From Dictyobacter aurantiacus (GTDB lineage Bacteria > Chloroflexota > Ktedonobacteria > Ktedonobacterales > Ktedonobacteraceae), in assembly GCF_003967515.1 (NCBI RefSeq), contig NZ_BIFQ01000002.1, positions 310,001 through 374,000 on the forward strand: a stretch of DNA of 64,000 nucleotides, written 5' to 3'. Both the position numbers and the translations under genes were made by a program. Each line of letters begins with the position of its first letter. The first letter of the stretch is position 1. The notes beneath the pieces are model-generated. The model searched no databases, was not told the origin of the DNA, and saw only the letters and a list, made by a program, of their open reading frames with translations. Below are positions 17,834 to 26,551 of the stretch, in pieces.

Positions 17834-18271
17834 ATGAAGATTCTGTATACAGCAGAAGCAAGCGTTCAGGGTGGGCGTGAAGGGGAGGCTCGTTCGTCGG
17901 ATGGGCGTCTGGCGGTAAAGCTGAGCGTGCCAAAGGAGATGGGAGGTTCCGGCGGTGAGGGGACCAATCCCGAGCAGCTGTTCGCGGCTGGCTACGCGGC
18001 CTGCTTTCAGTCGGCATTGATGTTGGCGGCACGCCGTCAGAGAGTTGATGCCAGCGCGTCAACTGTGACGGCGAAGGTGGCCGTCAGCCCCAATGGCGAG
18101 GGTGGCTTCGGGCTTGAGGTCGAGCTGCACGTCTTTATCCCCGATGTGGACCAGGAGACCGGTGAGCGGCTGGTTGAGTTAACACACCGGGTCTGCCCTT
18201 ACTCCAACGCGACCCGTGGTAACATCCCGGTTCGGCTCTATTTTGAGGAGCAGCCACTCGCCATCTCGTAG
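17834..18271 (+). CDS. ohr: Organic hydroperoxide resistance protein (OsmC/Ohr family)
   Basis: 145 residues, the usual Ohr length. The enzyme reduces organic and fatty-acid hydroperoxides with a reactive cysteine pair, visible here as Cys57 (GYAACFQSAL) and Cys121 (THRVCPYSNATRGN). The N-terminal strand ILYTAEASVQGGREG and the loop FAAGYAAC are typical. It is divergent from ohrR, with OhrR boxes over its promoter, and is followed by a strong hairpin terminator, so it is a monocistronic, peroxide-induced gene. Confidence 0.95.
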   Translation: MKILYTAEASVQGGREGEARSSDGRLAVKLSVPKEMGGSGGEGTNPEQLFAAGYAACFQSALMLAARRQRVDASASTVTAKVAVSPNGEGGFGLEVELHVFIPDVDQETGERLVELTHRVCPYSNATRGNIPVRLYFEEQPLAIS

Positions 18272-18299
18272 TAGCCGCCAATCTCACTCCCAATGCATA

Positions 18300-18345
18300 A
18301 AGAGGAAGCGTTTGTACGAGCGTGCTCGTACAAACGCTTCCTCTT
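18300..18345. terminator. Terminator of ohr
   Basis: 22-bp perfect stem (starts AAGAGGAAGCG) with a 2-nt loop, 28 bp after the ohr stop. Confidence 0.8.
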
Positions 18346-18491
18346 CCTCTTTACCCACTGAACCTCGACAGGGGGTAAGGTCAACCAGAGGTACTATGAA
18401 GCTTGTCAATATATACTAAGCTCTGGCATACTTCTATCTATAATAGTCTTCCTCTATATACAATGCCATTGCTTCAGGCAAGGAGCTCGCT

Positions 18492-18734
18492 ATGTACAAA
18501 GATACGCCCAAATTTCGCCTGCAGATGTATCGCCAGTACAGCAAGGACTATGGAGAGCTAAGCTCAGAGGGCGATTACCAGCTCAATGATCAGGTGCGCT
18601 TTTATGATGGCCACGCCAAAGGGACGATTACCTGGAAGTATATGATGCGCAATCGTGGCCTGGTGTATGTGCTGGAAGATTATTCGGGTGTCCACTTCCA
18701 GGTTATGGCTCACGAGATCGTCGGCATGGCATAG
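18492..18734 (+). CDS. Small hypothetical protein
   Basis: 80 residues, not recognised. AAGGAG lies 7 nt before the ATG, so translation is likely. The sequence is polar and Tyr-rich, with several beta-prone stretches (DQVRFYDGHAKGTITWKYMM, GLVYVLEDYSGVHFQVM) and no signal peptide or membrane segment. It could be a small beta-barrel or an SH3-like protein. It converges with the LysE gene 40 bp downstream. Confidence 0.6.
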   Translation: MYKDTPKFRLQMYRQYSKDYGELSSEGDYQLNDQVRFYDGHAKGTITWKYMMRNRGLVYVLEDYSGVHFQVMAHEIVGMA

Positions 18735-18773
18735 CCGTCCCTCCGCCCTGAGAGGCTTCAAGAAGGCAAGGCC

Positions 18774-19403
18774 TTATTGGCGGCTGGAAAAAGCCAGGCG
18801 CACACCCAGGCCCACCAGGATCCCCCCGGTCAACTTCTGGATGATCTTCGCTGCCCCCACGTGGCGCTTCAGCCATATTCCCAGGGCGCTCGCCAGCAAG
18901 GAGATGCTGGAGTCGATGGATAGGCTCACCAGGTTAAAGAGCAGGCCGAGCAGCAATAGTTGTAGCGGAACCGCTCCGCGCGCGGGATCAACGAATTGTG
19001 GCAAAAATGCCAGGTAGAAAAAAGCCACTTTGGGATTGAGCAGCGTGGTAAGGGCACCCTGAAAGAAGGCCCTGAGCAAACCCGTTCTTTCGCTCCCTGT
19101 GCCCGCTAGCATCTCTTCACGGCTCAGCAACGTGCGCACGCCCAGATAGATCAGGTAGAGCGCGCCGGCAAATTTAATGACCTCATACGCCACCGGCACC
19201 GCTAGAAAGAGGCCCGAGAGCCCCAGGGCGACCGCCGTCGTCTGCAACACACCTCCGGTGGCGATGCCAAGACAGGAAACGATACCCGAGGAACGTCCCT
19301 GTCCCGTGCTGCGCGCGATAATATAGAGCATGTCTGGCCCTGGTATGATACAGATCACAATTGTGGTTACGAGGAGTAGAGAGATACTGGTTAGCGTTGG
19401 CAT
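18774..19403 (-). CDS. LysE/RhtB-family amino-acid exporter
   Basis: 209 residues with about six membrane helices. Family landmarks are IIPGPDMLYIIARSTGQGRSSG near the N-terminus and GALTTLLNPKVAFFYLAFLPQFV in the middle. It exports amino acids or homoserine-lactone-like compounds by proton exchange. ATG 19403 is preceded by AAGGA. A MITE-like element ends only 24 bp upstream of the start, so the native promoter has probably been displaced or replaced. Confidence 0.9.
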   Translation of the reverse strand: MPTLTSISLLLVTTIVICIIPGPDMLYIIARSTGQGRSSGIVSCLGIATGGVLQTTAVALGLSGLFLAVPVAYEVIKFAGALYLIYLGVRTLLSREEMLAGTGSERTGLLRAFFQGALTTLLNPKVAFFYLAFLPQFVDPARGAVPLQLLLLGLLFNLVSLSIDSSISLLASALGIWLKRHVGAAKIIQKLTGGILVGLGVRLAFSSRQ

Positions 19404-19427
19404 GGCATCATTCCTTAAAATATAAGA

Positions 19428-19618
19428 GAGTGGCTCACGCTCTCTGGTAAGGGGGCGTGAGCGGCCCCGCACAGGCGGCCGCCCTGGTTTTGTATATTGG
19501 TGCATCGGGGGGCGCGTGAACGCGCCCCCCGATGCACCAATATACAAATGACCCGCGAGCACCAAAGGTGCGTAAGCCCGGGCATGCGTCAGGCGATTAT
19601 CTTGCGCATCAGGCACAT
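19428..19618. mobile_element. MITE-like element, copy B
   Basis: 191 bp with diverged inverted ends. Flanking heptamers are TATAAGA (19421-19427) and TCTAAGA (19619-19625), 6 of 7 alike. The central hairpin at 19489-19548 has perfect 28-bp arms around loop TGAA, and its outer arm reads TATATTGG rather than GTGTTGG with the partner strand changed to match. Confidence 0.7.
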
Positions 19619-19749
19619 TCTAAGATAATACACATTCCTATTTACAATTCTAACATAATTCTGCCAGGGGGCACACGTCAAGCTTCAGGAGGATTGTCAG
19701 CCAGCCAGAGATCTGCTACATTAAACTCATATATAAGGAAGGAGCTGAT

Positions 19750-20328
19750 ATGAGCACGTTAGGATTATGTATTCGGGTTGACGATGAGATCGAGTTGCGC
19801 CTGCATGAGCTGCGCTATGCAGAGGCGTATCATGCCCTGGTAGTACGCAACATTGAGCATCTGCGTGAATGGATGCCGTGGGCGGCCGAAGAACAGACAC
19901 TTGAAGGCATCAAGAACTTTATGAGCAGCAGCATGCATCGCTTCGCCGATGGCACGGGTCTGCCAACCAATCTCTGGTATCGCGGCCAGCTGGTCGGCTC
20001 TATCGGCTATCCACGCATGAGCTGGCAGGCACGCCAGGCTGAGATCGGCTACTGGCTGGACAAGGATATGCAGGGGAAAGGGATTATCACCAGGGCGACC
20101 AAAGCGCTGGTAACCTATGCATTCGAGGAGCTCGGGCTCAATAAAGTCGAGATTCACGCGGCCTCGGGCAATTATCGAAGCCGGGCTGTGCCAGAGAGGC
20201 TGGGCTTCAGACAGGAAGGGACCTTGCGTCAGACCGTATGGGTCAACGGCCAGGTGTACGACATGATTATCTATGGCATGCTGGCCAGCGAGTGGCATCC
20301 TTCCACCAGCACCAGCGTCCTATCCTAG
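19750..20328 (+). CDS. GNAT-family N-acetyltransferase (RimJ/RimL-like)
   Basis: 192 residues. The acetyl-CoA binding motif A is at about 95-115 (EIGYWLDKDMQGKGIITRATKAL; key QGKGI), and motif B follows (LGLNKVEIHAASGNYRSRAVPERLGF; key N and S). The N-terminal part (LREWMPWAAEEQTLEG) resembles proteins that acetylate ribosomal protein N-termini or other amines. GGAAGGAGC lies before the ATG. Substrate unknown. Confidence 0.9.
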   Translation: MSTLGLCIRVDDEIELRLHELRYAEAYHALVVRNIEHLREWMPWAAEEQTLEGIKNFMSSSMHRFADGTGLPTNLWYRGQLVGSIGYPRMSWQARQAEIGYWLDKDMQGKGIITRATKALVTYAFEELGLNKVEIHAASGNYRSRAVPERLGFRQEGTLRQTVWVNGQVYDMIIYGMLASEWHPSTSTSVLS

Positions 20329-20354
20329 ATTATATGCAACAACGATCGCGGGAC

Positions 20355-20612
20355 CTACGAGCTGAGCTTACGCAGCGTGCGCAGATTCTTTTGCAGGCCA
20401 TGCAGCACATCCTCAAACCTGGTAAGCTCCTCGATCGATTGCTCAATCGCTTCTGAATCACAGCTCCCCTGCTCTTCGAGCGCATCAAGAATGACATAGA
20501 GCGATGCGCTGAGAGAGCCATCCTGCAGGCTCATCTGCACGATCGCCTGGAGAATTTGCTCACGCACAAGCATGCGTTTCTCATGGCCATCGCACTTTTT
20601 CCGCTCGCCCAT
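20355..20612 (-). CDS. Small helical hypothetical protein
   Basis: 85 residues, not recognised. It is predicted all-helical, with regular hydrophobic spacing (EQILQAIVQMSLQDG, LYVILDALEEQG, ELTRFEDVLHGLQKNLRTL), and would suit a coiled-coil or small dimeric protein. GGGAG lies 7 nt before ATG 20612. Convergent with the acetyltransferase. Confidence 0.6.
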   Translation of the reverse strand: MGERKKCDGHEKRMLVREQILQAIVQMSLQDGSLSASLYVILDALEEQGSCDSEAIEQSIEELTRFEDVLHGLQKNLRTLRKLSS

Positions 20613-20812
20613 GTAGTTCTCCCTTCATAAAAAATCTATGTATAACATGCACGCGCTAGCGCTCTCAATAGAGACAGGCTTAAACATATATCCATGCACG
20701 ATATGCTTCAATGCATTGTATACACGCAATATATATATGGGCGTTGAGGGCCAGCCATGCCTTTCCTTTATGTACGAAGAAGGGACATCGGCGTTACTGT
20801 AGGGGGAAGGTC

Positions 20813-20852
20813 ATAGCCCTATCTGGTATAAAGACTGTCCAGATAGGGCTAT
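20813..20852. terminator. Terminator downstream of the ABC importer operon
   Basis: Stem ATAGCCCTATCTGG and its complement with a 12-nt loop, 20 bp beyond the stop of the last permease gene. The remainder of the 260-bp spacer shows nothing else. Confidence 0.7.
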
Positions 20853-20872
20853 AACGCTTTTGATGGCAGTGA

Positions 20873-21823
20873 TCAGGATTGGGTGGGAGTGCTCAGGGTG
20901 ACGGCATCCTGGGAACGCGGATCCAGGCGGTCGCGCACGGCGTCACCGAGCAGGTTCATGCTGATAAGGAGGATAATAATGGTGATGGCCGGCCCCACCA
21001 TCATCCAGGGGTCGGTGGACAGGTATTGCTGGGCATCGTTGATCATGGTGCCCCATTCAGGCGTCGGTGGCTGAACACCCAGACCGAGAAAGCTGAGAAC
21101 GCTTTCATCCAGGATAGCCAGGGAGATAGAGAGGGTGGCCTGAACCAGCAGGGGACTGAAGATATTGGGAAGGATGTGCCGCAGTAGGATCCTCCAGGTC
21201 GGCGTGCCGGTGACCCGCGCGGCCTCCACGTAGTCCTGGGTGGAGATCTGCAGGGTCTGCCCGCGCGCGATGCGGGCGTAGATCGGGATGCGCACCACCG
21301 CCAGGGCAATGGCCAGGTTGATGATGCTGGGCCCCAGGGCCGTCACCAGGGCCAGGGCCAGGATCAATGAGGGGAATGAGAGCAGAGCATCAACAATCAT
21401 AGCGATAACCTGATCGACCCAGCCTCTGCTGTAGGCGGCGATCAGTCCCAGCACGGTGCCGATCAGCCCGCCCAACAGGATAGAGACGACTCCTACCGAG
21501 AGCGAGATGCGCGTGCCATAGATGATGCGGCTCAACTGGTCGCGTCCCAGCGAGTCGGTGCCTAGCCAGTGGGCGGCAGTGGGACCCTGTGCCGTGATAG
21601 TGGGATGATAGAGGGTCGGTGAGTAGGGGCTGATCCAGGGCGCGAAAAGCGCGGCCAGTACAAAAATCAGCAGGACGACGGCGAACCACCAGCGGGGATC
21701 GCGACGAAAGCTCCGCACGATACTACCCCAACTCACTCGCCAGCGGCCATGGGATCTGGGCGGTGTGTAACGGGTCCGCCCCTCCCTGTTTTCTTCGTCA
21801 TGCACATCGGTCGATATAGCCAT
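20873..21823 (-). CDS. Peptide/nickel-type ABC transporter permease (DppC-like)
   Basis: 316 residues with five or six membrane helices, an N-terminal OppC_N segment (RDPRWWFAVVLLIFVLAALFAPWISPYSP; key residues P and W) and the permease EAA loop EAARVTGTPTWRILLRHILPN. The motif HWLGTDSLGRDQLSRIIYGTR is highly characteristic of DppC/OppC. It forms the import channel with the upstream DppB-like protein. ATG 21823 follows GGAGG. No ATP-binding subunit is encoded in the operon, so DppD/DppF-type ATPases must come from elsewhere. Confidence 0.92.
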   Translation of the reverse strand: MAISTDVHDEENREGRTRYTPPRSHGRWRVSWGSIVRSFRRDPRWWFAVVLLIFVLAALFAPWISPYSPTLYHPTITAQGPTAAHWLGTDSLGRDQLSRIIYGTRISLSVGVVSILLGGLIGTVLGLIAAYSRGWVDQVIAMIVDALLSFPSLILALALVTALGPSIINLAIALAVVRIPIYARIARGQTLQISTQDYVEAARVTGTPTWRILLRHILPNIFSPLLVQATLSISLAILDESVLSFLGLGVQPPTPEWGTMINDAQQYLSTDPWMMVGPAITIIILLISMNLLGDAVRDRLDPRSQDAVTLSTPTQS

Positions 21824-21883
21824 GCCTACCTCCATATAGAAACCAGCCTATACAGGTGGATAACAGTCGCATTGGGATATGGA

Positions 21884-22831
21884 TCAGCTGTGGAAGCGGA
21901 TCTGCGGATTTAAGAGGCCATAACTCAGGTCTACCAGCAGGTTGGCCAGCATATATGAGATGGCTGAGAGCAGTACGATGCCCTGCACAACGGGATAGTC
22001 CTTGGCCAGGATACTGGAGACGGCCAGCTGACCCACCCCCGGCCAGAGAAAGATTGATTCGACCACGAAGGTGCCCGCCAGAATGGCGCCAATCTGGATT
22101 CCAACGATGGTCAGGACCGGCAGCACGGCGTTGCGCAGTGCGTGCAGATACAGCACCCTTCTTTCGATCACGCCCTTGGCGCGCGCAGTGCGGATATAAT
22201 CCTGGCTCAAGACCTCGATCATGCTGGCGCGCAACTGGCGCATATTGACGGCGATCGAGCCCAGGCTGAGGGTGAGCACGGGCAGGATCATGTCGTGTAT
22301 GTTCCCCAGCGGGTCCTGGTTAAATGGGACGTAGCCGCCGGGCGGGAAGAAGCGCAGTGAGACCGCCAGCAGAAATAAGAGCAGGAGGCCGATTACAAAA
22401 CTGGGAATGGCCGTTCCCAGCAGGGCGAAAATATTGACCACCAAATCGATCCAGCTGTTGCGATGGGTGGCCGCGAAAATGCCCAGTGGAAAGGCGATCA
22501 ACAGCGAGAGGATGAGTGAGCAGAAACCGAGCTCGGCCGTGACCGGCAAACGCTGGCCGATCAGCTCGATCACCGGCTGCTGAAACTGAATCGACTGGCC
22601 CAGGTTGCCGTGGATCGCCAGCCAGAGCCAGATCGCGAACTGCACTGGCAACGCCTGGTTAAGCCCCAACTGCTGACGCAGCGCGGCCACCGTTTGCGGC
22701 GTCGCCTCCTCTCCCAGCAGCACACGCGCCGGGTCCCCCGGTATCAGATGAACCGTAAAAAATGTAATGAAGCTGACCAGCAGCGCCACCGGCAAGAAAA
22801 AGAGCAGCCGCTGCACCGAATATCTCGTCAT
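21884..22831 (-). CDS. Peptide/nickel-type ABC transporter permease (DppB-like)
   Basis: 315 residues with six membrane helices. Typical DppB features are the start (YSVQRLLFFLPVALLVSFITF), the HLIPGDPARVLLGEEAT region and the EAA loop QDYIRTARAKGVIERRVLYLHALRN. ATG 22831 is preceded by AAAGGAGAGG. It lies 60 bp before the DppC-like gene and 270 bp after the binding-protein gene, with a hairpin-rich spacer between that probably lowers permease expression relative to the binding protein. Confidence 0.92.
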   Translation of the reverse strand: MTRYSVQRLLFFLPVALLVSFITFFTVHLIPGDPARVLLGEEATPQTVAALRQQLGLNQALPVQFAIWLWLAIHGNLGQSIQFQQPVIELIGQRLPVTAELGFCSLILSLLIAFPLGIFAATHRNSWIDLVVNIFALLGTAIPSFVIGLLLLFLLAVSLRFFPPGGYVPFNQDPLGNIHDMILPVLTLSLGSIAVNMRQLRASMIEVLSQDYIRTARAKGVIERRVLYLHALRNAVLPVLTIVGIQIGAILAGTFVVESIFLWPGVGQLAVSSILAKDYPVVQGIVLLSAISYMLANLLVDLSYGLLNPQIRFHS

Positions 22832-22839
22832 GAACCTCT

Positions 22840-23078
22840 CCTTTGTATCCCCGCCTTCGGCGGGGAGAGGGGGAGAAAGGATGGTGTGGGGGACACCCCC
22901 ACGCTCCCGGCAGGAGGGCCTCGCCGGCCCTCCTGCACCTCCCCCGCTTTCATCCCCAATCATTTCTGTTAGAGTTGGTGCAACGGGTGGCGCTACAGCG
23001 CCACCCGTTGCACCAACTCTAACAGATTTTTTGAGCGCCGCAGGCGTGTAGAGTCAGGGGTCAAAGACACCCAACGCA
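22840..23078. repeat. Hairpin-rich spacer inside the importer operon, including MITE core C
   Basis: Contains CCCCGCC-TTCG-GGCGGGG (about 22849-22866), a GTGGGGG/CCCCCAC hairpin, GCAGGAGGGCC / GGCCCTCCTGC (about 22911-22937) and the hairpin 22966-23025 with 29-bp perfect arms and a 2-nt loop. The last has the TTGGTGCA core shared with the MITE-like family, but clear terminal repeats are not visible. These structures lie between the binding-protein and permease genes. Confidence 0.65.
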
Positions 23079-23106
23079 GGCAAGCGCCCGCAAGGGGCGC
23101 ACCTAC
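23079..23106 (-). repeat. GTAGGTG repeat, copy 2, supplying a stop codon
   Basis: On the minus strand it reads GTAGGTGCGCCCCTTGCGGG and continues CGCTTGCC. Its TAG (23105-23103) is the stop codon of the solute-binding protein. Confidence 0.75.
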
Positions 23107-24707
23107 TGGCTGAGGTACACGTTGGAAAAGTTCATAATGGTCGTGGGCAGAATGGTAAAATTCTGCACCTTATTGGTTGTCGCCTGGATAGAGATGCCAT
23201 GATAGATAAACACATACGGCATATCTTGCATGATCTGCTGTTCCGCCTGCTGATAATCGGTGGCGCGCTGCTTCTGATCCAGGGTGGCACGCGCATCCTC
23301 CAGCAGTTTATCGACCTGCGGATTGGAGTACTGCATGTCGTTATTGCCACCTCCGGTATGGAAGTAGGAGTAGATGTTGCCATCGGGATCAGGACGCCCG
23401 CTCCAACCAAGCATGGCCGCGACAAAGTTGTGCGACGAGGTATCGCTCAGCAGGGTGGCGAAGGGCTCTTGCTTGATGTTGACGGTGATACCGGCCGGCT
23501 GCAGTTCCGACTGGATAAACTGGGCCTGCTGCGCCACGGCGGGCGAGCCGCTGGCGATCGAAAGCGTAAAGGAGACACTGGACTTGCCGCTCTTAGCCAG
23601 GGCCGCCTTCGCCTTATCCACCGAATAGCTATAGGGGGCGAAATTCTTGTCGTATGCCCAGCTACTGGGAGGGATAGGTCCTTGCGACACGGTTCCCAGA
23701 CCCTTGAGCACCCCGGACACGATCTCTTCCCGGTTGATGCCCCAGGCGACGGCCTGCCGTACATTGACGTTATCGAAGGGGGCCGCCTTCGTATTGAGCA
23801 TGATGCCATAGAAACTCAGACCCGGCATCTGCTTGTAGATCAGACTGCTGTTGGATTTGGCGGCCGCCACATTATTGGCGCCCACCGTATCGGCGGCCTG
23901 GATGGTGCCGGTCTGCAGGTTCGAGAACTCTACGCTCTCATTGGTAATGGGCCGGTATTTGACCGAGTTGAGATATGGCAACGCGGTCCCCTGCGCGTCC
24001 TTCTGCCAGTAGTGGGGATTGCGCTTGATAGTCAAATGGTCGCTCTTGACCCAATCGCCGAACATAAAGGGTCCACTACCCACGCCCGTGGGAGCGTTGC
24101 TCAGGTTCGCTCCCAGTTTGCCTACGGCGGTGGGAGAGAGAATCATGCCCGAGCGATCCGTCAGGGTGGCCAACAGGGGCGAGAAGGGTTTCTTTAAGGA
24201 AAAACGTACATGTGAAGGGTCCACGGCCGTCACCGCCTGCACGCTTGAGAGTTCGCTGTAGCGGGGAGAGGACGGTGTGGAGAGGATACGATTGATATTG
24301 AAGACGACCGCGTCGGCGTTAAAAGGGGTGCCATCCTGGAACTTGACATCTGTGCGCAGGGTGAAGTCTAACTCCTTCGGGTTTGGTTGCGTCCAGGATG
24401 TCGCCAGGTCCGGCTGAATATTGTTCTGCGCATCGACGCGCACCAATGTATCGTAGATATTTAACATCACCTGCCGGTCCACCAGCGCCGTGGACTTGAG
24501 GGGATCGAGCGTAACTACATCTGAAGCGAGGCCGACGCTGAGATCGCCGCCGCTCTTGGATTGACTGGTCTGCTGAGTTGTACTCCCACCACCACAGGCG
24601 GAGAGCAGCATCAGCATTGTCATGAGGATGATCGCACATGGGAGAGGGAATTTTCTGGTCCGCGAGATTGCTGACAATCTCGTACCCTTAGAAAATATAG
24701 CTGTCAT
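23103..24707 (-). CDS. ABC transporter solute-binding lipoprotein, family 5
   Basis: 534 residues from the preferred ATG 24707 (ATG 24716 is an alternative, GGAG nearby). The lipoprotein signal ends MLLSAC with Cys38 as the acylation site. The SBP_bac_5 fold is recognisable from LDPLKSTALVDRQVMLNIYD, DFTLRTDVKFQDGTPFNADAV, the NVRQAVAWGINREEIVSGV block and the C-terminal WSGRPDPDGNIYSYFHTGG. It should capture peptides, nickel or opines outside the membrane and deliver them to the two permeases downstream. The last codon CAG is followed by a TAG that is part of a dispersed repeat. Confidence 0.92.
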   Translation of the reverse strand: MTAIFSKGTRLSAISRTRKFPLPCAIILMTMLMLLSACGGGSTTQQTSQSKSGGDLSVGLASDVVTLDPLKSTALVDRQVMLNIYDTLVRVDAQNNIQPDLATSWTQPNPKELDFTLRTDVKFQDGTPFNADAVVFNINRILSTPSSPRYSELSSVQAVTAVDPSHVRFSLKKPFSPLLATLTDRSGMILSPTAVGKLGANLSNAPTGVGSGPFMFGDWVKSDHLTIKRNPHYWQKDAQGTALPYLNSVKYRPITNESVEFSNLQTGTIQAADTVGANNVAAAKSNSSLIYKQMPGLSFYGIMLNTKAAPFDNVNVRQAVAWGINREEIVSGVLKGLGTVSQGPIPPSSWAYDKNFAPYSYSVDKAKAALAKSGKSSVSFTLSIASGSPAVAQQAQFIQSELQPAGITVNIKQEPFATLLSDTSSHNFVAAMLGWSGRPDPDGNIYSYFHTGGGNNDMQYSNPQVDKLLEDARATLDQKQRATDYQQAEQQIMQDMPYVFIYHGISIQATTNKVQNFTILPTTIMNFSNVYLSQ

Positions 24708-25091
24708 AAATATCATCAGCTCCATGAATTGCAAATATAATACCAGACAACGCTACAATTTAATTATGATTGATCAGTTTGAGCAATACTCAAACAAATA
24801 CGCGCGATATCTTCTCCTTATAAAGCAGTATATGTGTACGCAATACAGTTGTCAGGCGCAACTAAAAAAAACTCTAGTGAATAAATCAAATAGTAAAACG
24901 AGTATATACATTTTGTCAAGTTTATGTAACTCACTATGGCGCGGCCTCTCGTTATTTGCCCGCACACTACCATGCAGAAGTACTTCCTGGCTTATATTAA
25001 GCGATCAAGTAGCGCGTAAGGGTTGCAGAAATGGTCCGAATTGATGTGGTATACTGGGCCTATAATTGTTACAATGGCATGGAGGAATTAT
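24708..25091. other. Intergenic region between divergent transporter genes
   Basis: 384 bp, AT-rich, without a supported gene. TATAAT (about 25059) and TACAAT (about 25068) occur close before the downstream MFS gene, but no convincing -35 was seen. Confidence 0.4.
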
Positions 25092-26396
25092 ATGAGTAGT
25101 GCATCACCTGGTACCTTGAGGCAGCCAAATCGCTGGCTGATCGCTATCGCCGCCTTTGTATTGCAGCTTGCTCTGGGCTCTGTCTACGCCTGGAGCGTTT
25201 TTTCTAAGCCTATCGCCGCGCTATTTAATGGCATTCCCGCCAGCAAGGTGACCGCGGCGCAGCTCTCGCCTATCAGTCTGACGTTCTCGATTACGCTGCT
25301 GGCCCTGGGAGTGACGGCCGCCTTCGGTGGCTATCTGCAGCTACGCTATGGTCCTAGAGTGATCGCTACCGCCGGCGGCATCCTCTACGGCCTGGGTATT
25401 GTCCTGGCCGGCCTGACCTTATCGTCCCACAATGTGTACCTGCTGTATCTCACCTTCGGCATCATCGGAGGCATCGGTATCGGGCTGGGCTATATCGTGC
25501 CGTTGGCCATGCTGCTGCGCTGGTTCCCCGATCGTCGTGGCTTCATCACCGGTCTGGCAGTGGCGGGCTTCGGCCTGGGCGCTCTGCTCATCGCGCAGAC
25601 GGTCCCCCCGCTGCTCCTGCCCAAATCTATCGGCGTTGCATCGACATTTATCTATCTTGGCATTATCTACCTGATCGTGGTCGTAGGAGCAGCCCAGTTC
25701 TTCCGCCGCGCGCCCGATAACTATGTGCCAGAGGGCTGGAGCCCATCGACGACCGTACAGGCGGAGATGAACGCCAACCGGGATTATACCTTCGGTGAAG
25801 CATTACGTACCCCCCGCTGGTACGTGCTCTGGCTGACGCTGGCGCTCAACGTCACGGCGGGCGCGGCCCTGATCGCCGTCGCCTCGCCGCTGGCGCAGAA
25901 GTTTACCGGCGTCGATCCGATCACCGCTGGTGTCTTCGTCAGTACCATCTCGGTCTTTAACGGACTCGGACGCCTGGCCTGGGCATGGCTCTCCGACGCC
26001 ATTGGGCGACCCTTTACGTTCCTGGCCATCTTTGTCGTGCAGATCCTCGCCTTCCTGTTCCTGGCGCAGATCGGGGCCGGTGGCTTTGCCCTCCTGCTCA
26101 TCCCGGGCGCGCTGATCGGACTCTGCTACGGTGGCGGCTTCGGCACCATGCCGGCCTTCGCGGCCGACTTCTTCGGCGCTAAATACTCCGGCACCATCTA
26201 CGGGGCCATGCTCACCGCCTGGAGCGCCGGCGGCATCGTTGGTCCCATCCTGATCTCCAACATGGAATACCACGCCGCCATCTACGTGATCATAGTCATC
26301 CTGGCCGTCTCCTGCGCCCTGCCGCTGCTGGCCCGCTTCCTCAATCAGCGCCAGCGCAACGACGCTGTCGAGGTCGTAGCTGGCAAAAAAGCCTGA
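25092..26396 (+). CDS. OFA-family (OxlT-like) MFS transporter
   Basis: 434 residues with 12 membrane helices. The first helix LALGSVYAWSVFSKPI is a hallmark of the oxalate:formate antiporter family, as are GIGIGLGYIVPLAMLLRWFPDRRGFITG and the second-half NGLGRLAWAWLSDAIGRP (motif A-like). Family members exchange organic acids or import monocarboxylates. Substrate is unknown here, since no oxalate genes are nearby. ATG 25092 follows GGAGG. A hairpin terminator follows the gene. Confidence 0.88.
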   Translation: MSSASPGTLRQPNRWLIAIAAFVLQLALGSVYAWSVFSKPIAALFNGIPASKVTAAQLSPISLTFSITLLALGVTAAFGGYLQLRYGPRVIATAGGILYGLGIVLAGLTLSSHNVYLLYLTFGIIGGIGIGLGYIVPLAMLLRWFPDRRGFITGLAVAGFGLGALLIAQTVPPLLLPKSIGVASTFIYLGIIYLIVVVGAAQFFRRAPDNYVPEGWSPSTTVQAEMNANRDYTFGEALRTPRWYVLWLTLALNVTAGAALIAVASPLAQKFTGVDPITAGVFVSTISVFNGLGRLAWAWLSDAIGRPFTFLAIFVVQILAFLFLAQIGAGGFALLLIPGALIGLCYGGGFGTMPAFAADFFGAKYSGTIYGAMLTAWSAGGIVGPILISNMEYHAAIYVIIVILAVSCALPLLARFLNQRQRNDAVEVVAGKKA

Positions 26397-26407
26397 GTTC
26401 TGAAGGG

Positions 26408-26446
26408 CAAGGTGTGGTATAACTGGTATGCCACGCCTTGTCTTTT
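26408..26446 (+). terminator. Intrinsic terminator of the OFA transporter
   Basis: Stem CAAGGTGTGGTAT / ATGCCACGCCTTG (two G-U pairs) followed by TCTTTT. Confidence 0.7.
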
Positions 26447-26551
26447 GGCAATTTTTTATACCTGAAATATGACAATGGATGTCATGACTGAGCGGCTATA
26501 CTTGTGTCTGTTGTCTTTGTATGTTCAAGTGAATATAGGAAGGATACAGGT

